From positions 124,001 to 188,000 of the forward strand of contig KE561117.1 of the NCBI GenBank assembly GCA_000442015.1: a stretch of 64,000 bases of DNA, written 5' to 3'. Under the pieces are notes generated by a model. That model had not been told where the DNA came from, ran no database searches, and saw only the letters and a program-made list of their open reading frames with translations. Source of the stretch: Rozella allomycis CSF55. Taxonomy: Eukaryota > Rozellomycota. Position numbers and translations under genes: made by a program. Position 1 is the stretch's first letter; each line of letters begins with the position of its first letter. This document shows positions 21,023 to 33,321 of this stretch, piece by piece.

Positions 21023-23070
21023 TTATAGAAAAGTCAGTTTCGACGACCACACAGAACTTCCTTCATTATCCACATTTTCTCTTCTTGGTCGCTGAATAGG
21101 CGCTACTTCAGCTTTTTTAGATTTACTAAAAAACGAATCATCCGCCGAAAACAAATCATGCGGAAGAAAACTACTAGATACATCCAAAAAGTCAAGTGGC
21201 TTGGTAGAATCACTCAGAAAATCTGGAGAATTAGTTCGCTCTTTCAACGATGGCGGCACAATTGGATCAAACGGAACATGCGATGAATGAAACTGCGAAT
21301 GCGGCAAATGCATCATTGGTGGATACTGAAAAGTTCCTGGAATGGGAAACGGCGGCGGAATCATCATTGGAACAGGATTGCTTCTCGGTGGCTGCGAAGG
21401 AACCTTTTTGAAATCATTCGCGAAATGAGACGGGAAGAATCCAGGTGGCGCTGGGACAGGTGATTGTCTGGGTGAGGCAAACGATGAGGCACCTGATTGC
21501 TTGTCCAAGGATGGATCGTTTTCAGAATGCGCGCCAAAAAATTCTGTCACACTCTGAGCCACTGAAATATTGGATTTTTCACAATTCTCCTTTTCTTCCA
21601 TTGACGCTTTAATACTTACATTGGCAATCTTTCCGCTGAGAGAAATAGGCTTTTCAGACTTTGGTTTGGTTTCCAATGGAACATCATTAGGTTCATTTTC
21701 AATTACTTTGAGAACGGTTGGCTCCAAGGGACTATCAGTCTTTTCACCAGCGTCTTTCTTCTTCTTTTTCTTCTTTTTCTTTTTCTCTTCAGTTTGCGCT
21801 TGTTCTAAAGCTAATTGTTCTAATCTCTTTGCCATTTCTTCTTCCCGCGCCTTTCGCTCCTTTTCCTCCTTTTCAAGTTGACGAAGCCTTGCCTCTTCTT
21901 TCTGCCTTTGTTTTTCCAATCTAGCCTTTTCTTCTTGCTCTTTCTTCTCCTTTTCTTTGGCCAACTTTTCTTCCATCTTTTGCTGCTTGATTTGCCTACT
22001 TTAATCAAAATAATTCAATTTACTTTTTTCTCTCCTTTTTCTTCAACTTTTGCTTTTGTTTATTCAGCTCCCTTTGTTGGTTCAACAATTCCTCTCTTTC
22101 AACTTCCTCCAACAATTGTCTTTGTTTTTCTTGTGCCACCTTTTAAAGTCAAATTTATTCGTTACTCTTTCTCTATACGCGTTTAAAACTCGCTGTTCAA
22201 ACATTTTAGCAGCAAAAACTTGAAACATTTTCCTGCCTTCTTCTAAACTTCGTTCTTCCTCAGCATTGTCAAACTCTTCATCATCGCTAAGTCCTTCTTC
22301 AGCGTATTGGTCAGATTCATAATCTTCAGAATCATACTCACTTTCGCTCTTTTCTTCCTCGCAATGATGAGGCTGCATTTCACGTGAATGGCGACTTTGC
22401 ATCTTCATTCGACGTTGAGCAAATCCTTCAAGCATCTTGAGCATTTTTGAACCCCTGTTGTTAGTCAAATCTTCAGCAATTGACATTATTGCGTCTATTT
22501 TATTATTTTCTTATTATTTACTATTGACTGCCTTGCCCATAAACATTTTAGAAGAATCTCTTATACCCAATGCCATTGACAATGGAAGAGGAAGTCGTTG
22601 ATCTTTAACTACTTTTGTATACATTTCCAACTCTTCATAGTAAGCGTCATAAAGCATCTCGATTTCTTCTTCAATCATCACCCTTTTAATTCCAAAACAT
22701 CTATTTACTTTTGACGTCCACAAGAAGAGCAATCACATTTTTCAGTTTTATGCTCTAAAAGTCTCTTTAATACGGCCTCTTTTTCCATATCAACAAGTGA
22801 TTTTCTCTCATTTTGACTAAGAGATAGCCAAAATTCTCGTATTTTTGTTCTTTCATCCTCGGCTTCATCCTGCTCTTCCACTTCCTCATTTACCAAATTG
22901 CTACCATTTTTCTTTTTATTTTTCTTGGATTTTTGAGATACTTGGACACACTGCTCTTCGTATGTCCCAAAAGACCCAAATAATTCTTCATCTTCTTCAG
23001 AATAAAATTCAGAATCTGAATCATCGTCTATTAAAGACGGTAAAGTCTCGTCCACTACGTTTCTAGTCAT
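21023..23070 (-). CDS. NST1: NST1-like stress response protein
   Basis: Fungal NST1, linked in yeast to salt tolerance and mRNA-decay factors. Diagnostic block [20 protein letters not shown] followed by [11 protein letters not shown] and [17 protein letters not shown] is present. A long charged coiled coil ([17 protein letters not shown]) with a run of about ten lysines follows, then a Pro/Phe-rich tail ending in WSSKLTFL. Introns of 26, 27, 26 and 28 nt at 22694-22719, near 22500, near 22150 and near 22010 restore frame. Start ATG at 23070. It shares a 270-bp divergent region with the rRNA dimethylase gene. Confidence 0.85.
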
Positions 23071-23343
23071 CCTTTTTCAACCCCGGTTATGAATCGTGGC
23101 TAAGCTCGGAATGAAACAACCTCCTGTTTCATTGTTAATTTTAGATTACTTGGTAATAGATAGAAGTTTAAAGAGAATAAATTTTGGCTGGTCTATGTCA
23201 TTTTTGTCAGTTTTATGAGGGTTGGAATAGGGATCACACGCAAAGGATATTAATGCGTAATTAAAAGCTAATTGATTTTCAAATATTTTTATTTACTCAT
23301 TTTTAGCGTCAAATTAGGAAAGTTTCGAAATTGTAAATTCACA

Positions 23344-24533
23344 ATGTCCAATACAGTCCCAAAAATTATTTCAGGATCTAGCATTCCTAGAAAAATCAAG
23401 GAATTTACCTTTCCTACCACAAAAGAATTGGTCGACCTGTACAAGGTTCGCGCGACAAGTAAATTATCGCAAAATTTCATCTTCAACCCGAAAGTACTCG
23501 GTATGAACATTGATTCGACCATATAGACAAAATAGCATATACTCTGGGGCCTGACTTGTCAGACAACTTTATCATGGAAATTGGTGCTGGTCCAGGAACA
23601 ATTACAAAGTCTATCTTGAATCGAGCAATTCAATACGACAATTGCAAGGTGAGCTTGGTGGAGAGGGATAAAAGATTCGTACCCATTCATGAAGTAATGA
23701 AGGAATGCTACCCAGAAAATGCATATCAGATGGTTTACAATGATATTTTGAAATGGCCAGACGTAGAAAACGAAATTATAAATCATTGGAACACTTTACA
23801 GCCAGGATATTTTAACAGTAATCTTCCAGGTAAACTTTACGTGTTGTTTATGATTAGATGCAAATCGGGTTCAAGTCATTGGAAATTTGCCTTTTAATAT
23901 CGCTTCACCTTTAATAATATCGATGTTGCGAAGAATGTCACATAATGAAGGTTTCCTTGGGCATCCGAATGTTGATTTGCTTTTGATGTTCCAAAGAGAT
24001 GTTGCAGATGTAAAGNATGTTGCAGATGTAAAGTTTTCACTGGTTAATTTTGTAGAGATTCCATGCTACTCCTCATAATAGGGTTATAAGTAGACTAACG
24101 ATTGTGAGTCAATTCGTATGTGAATCGAAAATTGAACTAAAACTGAAGGCGGGATCCTTTACACCCGCACCAGAGGTAATCTACAAACATTTTTATCCTC
24201 AAGGTTGACGCCGCTCTTGTTCGATTCAAGAAGAGAGAAAAGGTTCTCGACGAGAGAATTGAATTCGAAGAACTTGAGAAAGTGGCTACCTATGCATTCA
24301 ATAATAGGAGGAAGACTTTGACGAATAACTTTAAAAATATCTTCAAGGATACAGAAAAAGAATTGAAAGAATTAAATATGAATCCAAAAGATAGGCCAGA
24401 GGATTACGATACGGACAAATATTGTCTGCTTACTAGATACATAAAAGACTTTTATCCCAAATTCATGAAAGCGCATATTAATCAATTACTTCAGAATAAA
24501 TTCAAGAGACCACTTGAAGAAATTGAAATATAA
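23344..24533 (+). CDS. mitochondrial rRNA adenine dimethylase / transcription factor B1-like
   Basis: KsgA/Dim1 family, closest to TFB1M, which dimethylates two adenines at the 3' end of small mitochondrial rRNA. Motifs: KLSQNFIFNP, MEIGAGPGTITKSIL (SAM site), SLVERDKRFVP, VIGNLPFNIASPLI (NLPF catalytic motif) and FTPAPEVDAALVRF. Introns of 26, 28, 28 and 28 nt (for example 23529 region, 23829 region, 24033 region) are needed. A duplicated segment surrounds N at 24016. Start at 23344 is the first in-frame ATG and leaves an N-terminus suited to mitochondrial import. It pairs functionally with the mitochondrial RNA polymerase at 43.4 kb. Confidence 0.88.
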
Positions 24534-24733
24534 TAAATTGAATCTTATTTTAATCACCCGGGTATGGACTCCGGAGAAATGTCATTTTTCAAAATATTCA
24601 TTAAGTTGGTTAATAATCTATTATCTACCCTTTCACTGCACTGTTGAAAAATTCAAATGTCAAACTTATACATGATTCCTTGTTGATACGCTACTGTTAT
24701 AATATTTTTGTTTACAATTGCCGTTTCTATAAA

Positions 24734-27159
24734 ATGGCCACATTAAAAGTTTATTATCCTGAGCCACTTAGAACCACTAAATCAGATCTCTCTATTGATT
24801 CAAGAAGGTCAAGTGCTACCGGCACATCAAAATTGAGCAAAGCGCCTACTATACTTTCCAAGACTAACATTTTTGAGCAAATGGAATATGTGAACAATGT
24901 ATTGGAAAACTTTAATAGCAAAAAAGCTACCATCAATCAGTCAATATCCGACTTGCATCTTGAAACAATGACACAATCCACCATGGTTCAAAACAAAAGA
25001 CTCGAAGAAATTTTGAGCCTCGAAAATCTTGAAACAAATGAATCTGGAAAAGTTACTTTCTATCAAATTGCAGGAGGATCAAATAATTTAACTAAAGATT
25101 CCTCTCTTATTGAGGGCATACTTAATGAAATAGATAATCTTGTAGGTAAAACTTAATCCAATGGTTTCAATGTAAGAGTCAGCAAAAGATTTTGAACACG
25201 CAAAGGAAAAGAAACCTCTGCAGCAAGATGAAATGCAAGCACTTTTAGATTCTACGATGAAGCAAAAGGAAAAGCCAAAAGCTAAATCTAAAATCGAAAA
25301 GGTCAAGTCTGAAATTGACATTGATACGCGTATTTGTAATTTCTAATTGTTTAGCTAATTCAGTGCAACCTACCAATACCTTGGAGCAAAGTGGTGAAAT
25401 CCAGAGGAGTTATTCAGTGGGTTCACAAAGTACGCTTTCTTGTTAATAAATTACGCAGATAATATGAAAACTCGAAAAAAAGTAGCGGATGATTTTTTCG
25501 CACCATATTTTACCAACACAAGTGCCTTGGAGCCTGAAGTAAAGAAAGTCACAAGAAGATCCATAAGAGCTATATCAAATGATTTGGATAGAAAAATTCA
25601 TCTACTGAAAACCAACCCGGTCGCTTTAGATGCATTTTCGGATCGAATTGGTAATGGACAAATTCCTATGTCAAAAGACAATCTAAAAAGAATTATAAAG
25701 GAAGATCATGCATCGAAAAATTTATCTAAAGTCGCCAAGAATAAGAAGATTCTGAAAGAATACAGCCCTGAGAAACAACAAAAGACACTTGAACAACGAA
25801 GAATTAGGAATGATGAAAGAATCGCCCTGGTTTTAGAAAGAAGAGATAAAATTGAAAGGGAACGGATAGAAAATGTTGTGAAGCAAAGAGAACAGAGGGA
25901 ACTTTATAGAGTACATAAAATCAAGTGATTACATCTAGATGAGTGTGAAAACTAAGCTTGAGATAGAGTACGAAAATAGAATGCGACAGCAAGTACAAAA
26001 ATGGTCAACATTGATTATTTTATTCTCGAAACTTGAAATCATGCGCCAAACCCTAACAGTAAAGATATTTGAGCCCGCCTTTATTAGGCAAGTCATGAAG
26101 AACAGGAGAAGATATCACAGAAAAGACTTGCTGCTATTAAAATACAGAGATTCTGGAGGAAAATAAAAATGAATTATAGGATGAATGTGAAAACTAGTAC
26201 TATGAATATTGTGGTGAAGTAACAATTGAAAATCATCATCACAGATTCATGTTTAAATTTGTCTATTTAAAGCGATCACGTAAACTGAAAGAAAGTGCCA
26301 ATGTATTACGAAGATACATAAAGGACACACTTGAAATGTCGAAAATGTCCACTTTGATAAAGAACTTTAGAAGATCAGGTATTACTTTTGAATCCAATTG
26401 ATAGTTTTAATTGCTCAGAGATGCACACGAAGATACATAATCATGTCAAGATATCAAATGACATTGTTGGGATTACAATGGAATAAATTTGAAGACGAAT
26501 GGTGGCAACAAAAAGTATCGATGCTTGTAGGAGAAGAAAATAAAGGAGCAGATGCTAGTAAAAGGAAAAAGTAAGAATAAAGTAACTCTACAAATTAGAA
26601 ACCTTGCGTCTGCAGGTTCAAAGAAGGGAAATTATGACGAGATTGTAAAACCTGTTTTCGTTGATGAGTAAAACCAAATATTCAGAGATATAGCAAAACA
26701 AAAATGTCTTTGCTACGCGAAAATTTAAATCAGAGAAAGCACGCATACTGGAGAAGCTTGACAGAATATGACAAAAAGATTGAAGAATATAATAGCGCTG
26801 TTCAAGTAAAAATGAACTGAAAACAACAAAGACACAAGCGATGAGAAATAGAAATCTCACGATGCTTGGTATTGAAGAGAAAAGAGCTGATGAAACGAGA
26901 TCAACAATTACTTCGAAAGAGCGACCACAAACACCTTTACCAACAGCTCCTGTGAAACCGGTATTTAAAGTAAGTAATAAAAAAGGCGTTTACCTAGCTT
27001 TTGCTGCAGAAAGAAGAATGGTTAAAGCTTTTCAATAAGGCGACTAAGAACCAAATGCAACAGTCACAAAGCCAAGGTTTTAATAGGATTCCAGAGTCTC
27101 AATCTCAAACCTTAAATAAGGCTAATACCAGTGGTTCTACATCTCAAATTTTGAAATAA
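24734..27159 (+). CDS. IQ-motif coiled-coil protein, probably basal-body or flagellar
   Basis: Multi-exon gene; exons recognised at 24734-25152, 25184-25325, 25440-25900, 25939-26069 and further to 27159, joined by introns of about 28-40 nt. The protein is Lys/Glu-rich with coiled coil (LEQRRIRNDERIALVLERRD), a hydrophobic helix KWSTLIILFSKLEIMRQTL, and one clear IQ motif AAIKIQRFWRKIKMNYRM that should bind calmodulin or a myosin-light-chain-like protein; later exons read LLGLQWNKFEDEWW. Such architecture is common in ciliary and centrosomal proteins, but I cannot name a family. Exact boundaries between 26160 and 27000 are uncertain. Confidence 0.55.
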
Positions 27160-27214
27160 ATGTATTTTCTTTATTAAATAAAAGATTTTATTACAAATAA
27201 TGCGTATAGTATGA

Positions 27215-27870
27215 GATTTCCATCCTCACTGGTCATGGGAACGGAATCTCTCTTCCCGGAAGCCGACAAAAGAATTCACCCTATCAATACGAAATCATTC
27301 ACGCCTTGGTAAATGAGCTTTAAGGTCTTTATTAATACATTTACCTGTATGAATTTGATAAAGCAAGTTAACACTTTAATTACGAAAGGCAAAGAAATTC
27401 TAGACCTCCGTTGGTTAGTTGCTTTTTCGCCGAACATCGACTGATTCTCAGCAATGTCAATGGTACAGTGGGATGCCGTTACGGAAATTCGGCCCCGCAA
27501 ATCAAATTCTCGCTCAACCAAGTGAGAAAATGTCGGTTTCACACTCCACATAAAATCATTAACCACACCAGAATATCCTATAACACATTTGCCGCTGGGG
27601 TGTTCCTTATATTTTAGAAGTTTTTTGAAAACTTCTTGATCGCTGGAGGTGAAATAGTGAGACATTTTCCTTCTTCAGACATGTAAGCAAAACTTTGAAT
27701 TCCTGTAAAAGTTTTTTGTTTCGATGAACTTGGCAACATGTCGTTCTCAAACATGTCGATCTCAAAAAAGTCAGAATTTCTAATGGGTTCAAACAGACTC
27801 ACAAAGAAGCTCGTTATTGGCTCATCAGTCACCACAGTGCAGAAGCCATAGAATTTTGATCGGGCATTTG
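27215..27870 (-). CDS. unrecognised protein, multi-exon
   Basis: Coding-like frames on the minus strand: FYGFCTVVTDEPITSFFVSL with DMLPSSSKQKTFTGIQSF, then in a shifted frame HYFTSSDQEVFKKLLKYKEH with GRISVTASHCTIDIAENQS. The shift falls in a run of A near 27672, so a one-base error may join them. No ATG with good context was found upstream; start unknown. Near its 3' end two intron-like units (27345-27383 and 27318-27344) abut. Family not recognised. The 3' end is uncertain. Confidence 0.4.
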
Positions 27871-27920
27871 CAAAGGAGAGCAAAAAATGAACAACTTTTG
27901 ATTTTCGAAATTTACAAAGA

Positions 27921-28973
27921 ATGGAAGCAAAAGGTTTTCTTTTCTTCTTTCCCCTTAAAGAAGTATTGTATAAATTAAAGGATGATAGTAATGCCAATCT
28001 TCAGTCCGAACATGCTAAAGCGTTTCAAGCGCTCAAAGAAATGCCCATAAATTCCTTGGATTATTTTTTCTGGGTATATAAATTTTCTCACAAAAACGAA
28101 TCTCTTTTACCAGGAAAGAAAATTTCTCGCAGTCTTTTGTCACTTTCTTTTCTTGAGAACGTCTATCTAAGAGTACATCATGTCAAGATTCTAAATAGGA
28201 TGTGCAAAATTTACGTTGATACGGATAAGGATATTTTCAATGCTATAATACAAAAAACCAGGGACATTTGGCTGAATGAAAATATTCCCTACGTGCTTTG
28301 TTATTGTGCGAAAATTTTCATCAAGTCATTGTCAACACCGACGCAATCATGGGATTATAGAGTATTAGTAACCGAGAAGATTCAGGAATTATTAATGAAG
28401 CAATTGGATGAGAGTATTACACCAGGCATTGAATTTGTCGAAATCAACGAAAACACACATCTGGGGCATTTCAGGATGATGTATGTGCATTTAATGCTAC
28501 ATTACCTTATATTAAAAGGTACCTTGAATGATATAAAAGAGTTTGAAAATATTCTTCAAATGATTTGTGTGCGACATAATAAACGGTTTGAACCCAGGAC
28601 AATTCTTCAAATGTGTTTATTAGACGATGAAATCTTGATAAATATTTTGCTAAACCTAATGAAAATTAAGATTGATGTATTAAATTTAGAGTCTTGTTTT
28701 GAGGCTTTACTGGATCTCGTTTTTAAGTGGAACCACGAGGAGGTTATAGATTGGATGATATCAAAGGAGACGAACTTTCTTGAATATTTACTTAAAGTAT
28801 TTAAATATTCAGATCCATCAAAATATTCAGATAAAGATAAATGTTTTATGATTCTCACCAACCTTTTTGTCTCACTTGAAGCACATCAAGAGCGAGGCAC
28901 ATTTCCGTACAATATCAAACCATTAATTACTCGCTTAAATAACCTCTTGGTCAATTTTAGGAACATTTATTAA
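27921..28973 (+). CDS. Lines-like helical repeat protein
   Basis: Single exon of 350 residues, wholly helical with leucine-rich hydrophobic periodicity typical of armadillo or HEAT-like proteins. The segment WNHEEVIDWMISKETNFLEYLLKVFKYS resembles the C-terminal domain of Lines (LINS1), a poorly understood protein of animals, plants and fungi. Recognition rests on that segment only. Its last 17 bases overlap the 3' end of the convergent methyltransferase gene. Confidence 0.45.
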   Translation: MEAKGFLFFFPLKEVLYKLKDDSNANLQSEHAKAFQALKEMPINSLDYFFWVYKFSHKNESLLPGKKISRSLLSLSFLENVYLRVHHVKILNRMCKIYVDTDKDIFNAIIQKTRDIWLNENIPYVLCYCAKIFIKSLSTPTQSWDYRVLVTEKIQELLMKQLDESITPGIEFVEINENTHLGHFRMMYVHLMLHYLILKGTLNDIKEFENILQMICVRHNKRFEPRTILQMCLLDDEILINILLNLMKIKIDVLNLESCFEALLDLVFKWNHEEVIDWMISKETNFLEYLLKVFKYSDPSKYSDKDKCFMILTNLFVSLEAHQERGTFPYNIKPLITRLNNLLVNFRNIY

Positions 28974-29983
28974 TCTTTATTAATGAGAAAGTATCTGTTG
29001 TGTCATACAAAAACATTTTTGAAAGGTTTAATTGAATATACTGGAAGCTTAAACCTTGCTGAGATATTTCATCAATAAATAGTTTATACGTATTTTCATT
29101 TCTTATTGTACTGCAAATTAAAATGCCCACGTCAGGATTGCACTCAATAGCGCTTTTGATAAATTTAACAAGACCAGGAATAATCTCCGGATCGTAAATC
29201 TTTCGTTAAAACTAAAAGAACATTCGTTACAATATCAGAAGCAACAATAGTCTCAACAGTCCCAAATTTTTCTAGGCTAAGAGTTTCCGTCCAATTCAAC
29301 TCTTCAACTTGGATTTGATTTTGTAGAGATGAGTCTTTGTTATAAAAATATCAGAATTACTGATTTTAAGATTTTCGTTTAAAGAATTCAGTACCATTGA
29401 ATGTGCATCGGTGGCAATTACATTTTCCGCGCCAAGGGCAGCGCATCCTAGCGCCAGAAGGCCTATTCCTGAGCCAATTTCCAGTACTCTCTTTTTAACG
29501 ATAAACGAGTTCCCTTCCTTGCATAAATAATCTAAAAGTGCAAAGCAGGCAGACCAAACAGAAAGGCCGGTCGTTCCATTAGAGATTTTGTTAATGTCAA
29601 CCTTGAACTTGACTTTAATTCCATTCAAACTTAATACGCGTAAGCTTTTCTCATGTGAATTTGAGTGAGACAATCTATTTTCCGATAGATTTAACAGTTT
29701 AGCATAGAATTCATACATTTGGTCGGATACTTCAGAGAAACTATCTTCCAGATGATGTATGTATAACTTGATAAACCTTTGAATATATGGGAGGTCCAAT
29801 ATATCTTCGTTCAAGCATTCTTGAAAAACATCCAGAATCAAAATTTGGAATGCAGTCGAATCTATTTCTGCTACATAATTCTAAGTCTTCAAGATTTATA
29901 GATTTTACTTTAAAAGTTTTGAAAGGTACGGAGTGTACCAATATCCATCCCTTTATGGTTTCAAAACTATTTTCCAAATCCAT
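28957..29983 (-). CDS. eEF2-lysine methyltransferase (FAM86/EEF2KMT-like)
   Basis: Seven-beta-strand SAM methyltransferase of the group that methylates elongation factor 2. SAM motif VLEIGSGIGLLALGCAALGA, preceded by GTTGLSVWSACFALLDYL; the post-I region VIATDAHSMVLNSLNENLK and the substrate motif SDIIYDPEIIPGLVKF are present. A 31-nt intron lies between SDI and IYDPE near 29190. One-base frame slips occur at a T run near 29345 and probably near 29850, consistent with sequencing errors because similarity continues on both sides. The stop overlaps the 3' end of the Lines-like gene on the other strand. Confidence 0.8.
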
Positions 29984-30167
29984 GATTTACAAACTGGCTC
30001 GAGTTTCTGAAAGCCACATAATCCTCTTGCTTGCAGTTATCCTAGAAGTTCATGTAATGGCTACGAAGAACATTACGAATTTAAATGTCACACATCAAAC
30101 CCACCTTAGCTTCAGGTGAAACATATTCAAATAAACAATAAATAACTTGCAGATATGAAATATTTAT

Positions 30168-30609
30168 TTAAGCCTTTACAGCAAAGACACGTTTTCCAAA
30201 GTGAATACGTTGCTTGCGTTGACGTTCAGTTTCTTGTGATTTTTCAAATTCAGTTAATCTTCTACGGATAGCACGGGTCTTTTTTGGTCTGAGATCCAAT
30301 GGATAGTATTTCTTTCCTTTGTAGTACAAACGGAGTTGTTCTCTTTGTTTTTCATTGATGATGGTCAAAACACGGGCAACATCTTTTCTCAACAAACCAA
30401 CTTTTGAGGATTTGGCATTGTTAGCAGAGACTTTTTGGACACGAGCAGAAGAAAGTTCGCGCTTGAGATCATCAAGAGTCTTGAATAGTTCTTCCTTGGA
30501 CTTTGTTCTTAATTCGTGAGGTTTGACCTATAAATTAGATTTGCCCAAATTTGAAACATATGTATAGTTAAATTTAAAGTTATTGAAATGATAAAATACT
30601 TACGACCAT
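30168..30609 (-). CDS. RPL35: 60S ribosomal protein L35 (uL29)
   Basis: Large-subunit protein at the peptide exit tunnel. Exon 1 is only six bases (ATG GTC, 30604-30609), followed by a 76-nt intron (30528-30603) with GTAAGT donor and TTATAG acceptor, then exon 2 with VKPHELRTKSKEELFKTLDD and the conserved LDLRPKKTRAIRRRLT. Total about 121 residues, normal for the family. The intron is nearly three times longer than others in the window, a familiar trend for ribosomal protein genes. Stop TAA is followed at once by AATAAA. Confidence 0.95.
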
Positions 30610-30701
30610 CGTTAGCCAGGGTAGAAGAAAAAGTTGTTCTGAAATTTACAAAAACATTTTCAAATTTTGAAAGTCCTAAAAGTCACATAAATTAAACCGG
30701 T

Positions 30702-33295
30702 TTATTCATTTTCATAGTAAGATATACAAGCGCAAGATATTTGAAAGAGAGATAGCTTTTGTCTTTCAGAAGATTTCTTCACGAGATGGCTTGGCAATCG
30801 ATCAAAAGTTGCTTCGATGTCACCATAATAAGAAGATAGGATTGAGCATAGATCATTTGGTTGCTCAAACGCTTTCCAAAATCCATAAGACCCGAGAATG
30901 AAAATAATAGGATCGCGGTGATATTTCTCTATATCAAGAAACACAAAATTTGGTTTGGCTGTTTGTCGGGGAATCATGTTAGGAAAACCGACGCCAGATG
31001 ATAATCTTGAAGGGGAATTTTCTTTTGGTGATGATTTTGTGTACGAGTCTTGGATGTAGTAGAAAACTGGACTGATTCCGTCACTTTTACACACGAAAGC
31101 AGCTGCCTTGACATTTCCTGACCATGAAATGATTGCCATAGAATCGATAAACTGAACTGTTAGAGCAGAAACACCGTGCGACCAATTCTAAGAACATTTA
31201 TAGTGGAAATGAATTACATTTTCGTGTTGAATTTTGAGGCAATTCTTTGCCGTGTTTGAATATGCTTTTGATGTTAATTCCATTATCTCTTCCTTTGATG
31301 ATGAATTTTGCAAAGTGGATAAACTGTTGAATATTTGAAACGGGAGATCAAGTTTTACATGGTTACTCAAAGCTAAATTTCCATGGCCTTCAATGAAGCA
31401 AAAGTAATGTTCATTGATAACAGGCGAAAAGTGTACCATGGAACCATCAAACAGTAGTGATTGTTCCGTAAAGAAATGACTTTCCATTTCATTAACTGTG
31501 TGGTTCTCTAAGAATTCGATTCTTTTATCTAATATATCTAATATATCTTTCTCGTTTAGTTCTTTTTCATGTATTTCTTCCAAAAGTGAGTTTATGAAAT
31601 TTCGTAAATTTTGTGATTCAATCCTAGCAATCCTTTAGGAAGAAATTATTTACCCCGCCAACCTAATTACTCTAAGATGATGAAAAATTAATCCTTCTAA
31701 TGATTGTCTAAAATAATTTTTGGGAATATCCCATCCTAGAAATTGTTTAAATGAGACATTTAATTCAAGAGTTTTCCACAGAGATTCTTTCTCTTCCAAA
31801 ATTCTTAAAATGGCAAACCCGGCGATTAAATGAATTTCTGGGTGAACTTCGGGATTTTTATCTGACCAAATTGACNTTTTTATTTGACCAAATTGAGATT
31901 GCGTCGTTTAAAAGAGAATTTATGGTGGTTAAATTCAATTCAGGAAATAAAGTAGAAATAAAAAGAGGCACAAAATCAAGTTCTTTGATTATTTCAGGTG
32001 AAGGATTTGGCGTGACCTGATCCTGTTGTTTTTGAGTTTTTAAGTTGCTTGTTCTAATTGACGTTGGTCTTGCTTGTTCAGAGATCCAAGTATCACACTC
32101 AAGAGTAACCATCGTACGGTGCCTCTTAAGTGAAATGAATTGTTCCGTTCCAGGTAGCTTTTCTATCTCTAGAAAAAAGACGTGGCGCGTTGCATCTATG
32201 TTTTCTTTAGTCCAAATGAGTGGAATTATTAAATTTTCTAAATCCTTTTGAAATTTGCATTTCATGGGGAATAAGGAAGCAAAGGGTAATGGATGTGGTG
32301 TATCAGGGATTAGCTTTAAAATGAATTCAATGTTTTGTTCATAATCAACTGCTTTACGTTTGACTTCAACTTCCAAATGCAATGAATTTAAATTGGTATA
32401 AATGGAAACTTGTTCAAAAGCCAATTCTGTCACACCTTTTTAAGTGGCATAGTCAGGCATACCCTTGAAGAAATTTGATGGCGGCGGAACTTCTTCTCCA
32501 TCTTCAATGTTTAATTGAGCCATATAGTCNCTCCCTCTTCGATGTTTAATTGAGCAATGTAATCTGGTAAATCATCTTCCCTTCTCGAATCATTGGACAA
32601 TTCAAGTCGAAATGTTGCAATCTTTACTTCATCAGACCAGGACTTTAATGCGTTTGTCAATAAAGTTCTAATCTCTAGATCTCTTATATTAAATTTAGTG
32701 AGTAGATCAGATTCATCACACACGAGCAACTTTGAAAATGTCCCAAAACTGCTTTTTATGTTCAACACTTGCTCATGTTTAGGAGAATTTGGCTGAATTC
32801 CAAAGAATGTCATGTCTAAAAAGGTTTGAATGTTTGGATAATCCTGACTAGAGAATCTTCTACCTAAAGAAACTTCATCCAAATGATTTAATCGATGAAA
32901 AGTATTCTTAGCTATTCTCTCTCCGTTTACAAAAGTCCCATTAGTGCTCATGTCTTCAATAAATACATCAAATTCTGTTTCACTTCCAGGCCTCATCACC
33001 TATTCAATTGTCGAAACTTAAGTTACTCTAAATATTTTACAATGCTTTCCAGACACTTCTACTTGTTTAAATCTAATCTCACACTGGCTGCTTCGCCCCA
33101 TCAAGTATTCATCTTTCATCAAGTCTATGCAATAACAATATGCCAAATACCTATAGAGCTTTTTAAATCATGCAACATTGTGAACTTTGCCCAATGATCT
33201 CTTCCAAGCAATCTCTGAAATATGCTAGGCTTCTTGGTCGGTGTCAATGTACCACTAGCACTCGCTCGTAACGGATTCGGTTCTTCAATTTCCAT
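30702..33295 (-). CDS. FHA-domain protein fused to a PP2C-like (pseudo)phosphatase domain
   Basis: N-terminal FHA phosphothreonine-binding domain reconstructs across two introns (26 nt near 33140 and 27 nt near 33010): MGRSSQCEIRFKQ, EVSGKHCKIFR, EDMSTNGTFVNGERI. A middle region of about 350 residues of unknown type follows (FFKGVTELAFEQV, LGWDIPKNYFRQSLEG). A 30-nt intron near 31640 continues the same frame into LAGIESQNLRNFINSL and then a PP2C-like fold: HYFCFIEGHGNLALSNHV resembles the DGHGG motif with Glu replacing Asp, so catalysis is doubtful, and NWSHGVSALTVQFIDSMAII follows. FHA plus PP2C recalls plant KAPP, but middle and order differ. N joins at 31876 and 32530 duplicate short blocks. 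Confidence 0.65.
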
Positions 33296-33321
33296 TCTAA
33301 TTAAATTTATTTACTAATGTT

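Noticed and set aside
21718-22186. Phe/Ser-rich frames opposite NST1
   Set aside because: They are the complement of a Lys/Glu-rich coiled coil.
24534-24733. Search for a small gene between the dimethylase and the IQ protein
   Set aside because: Only 200 bases with no coding-like frame; treated as promoter.
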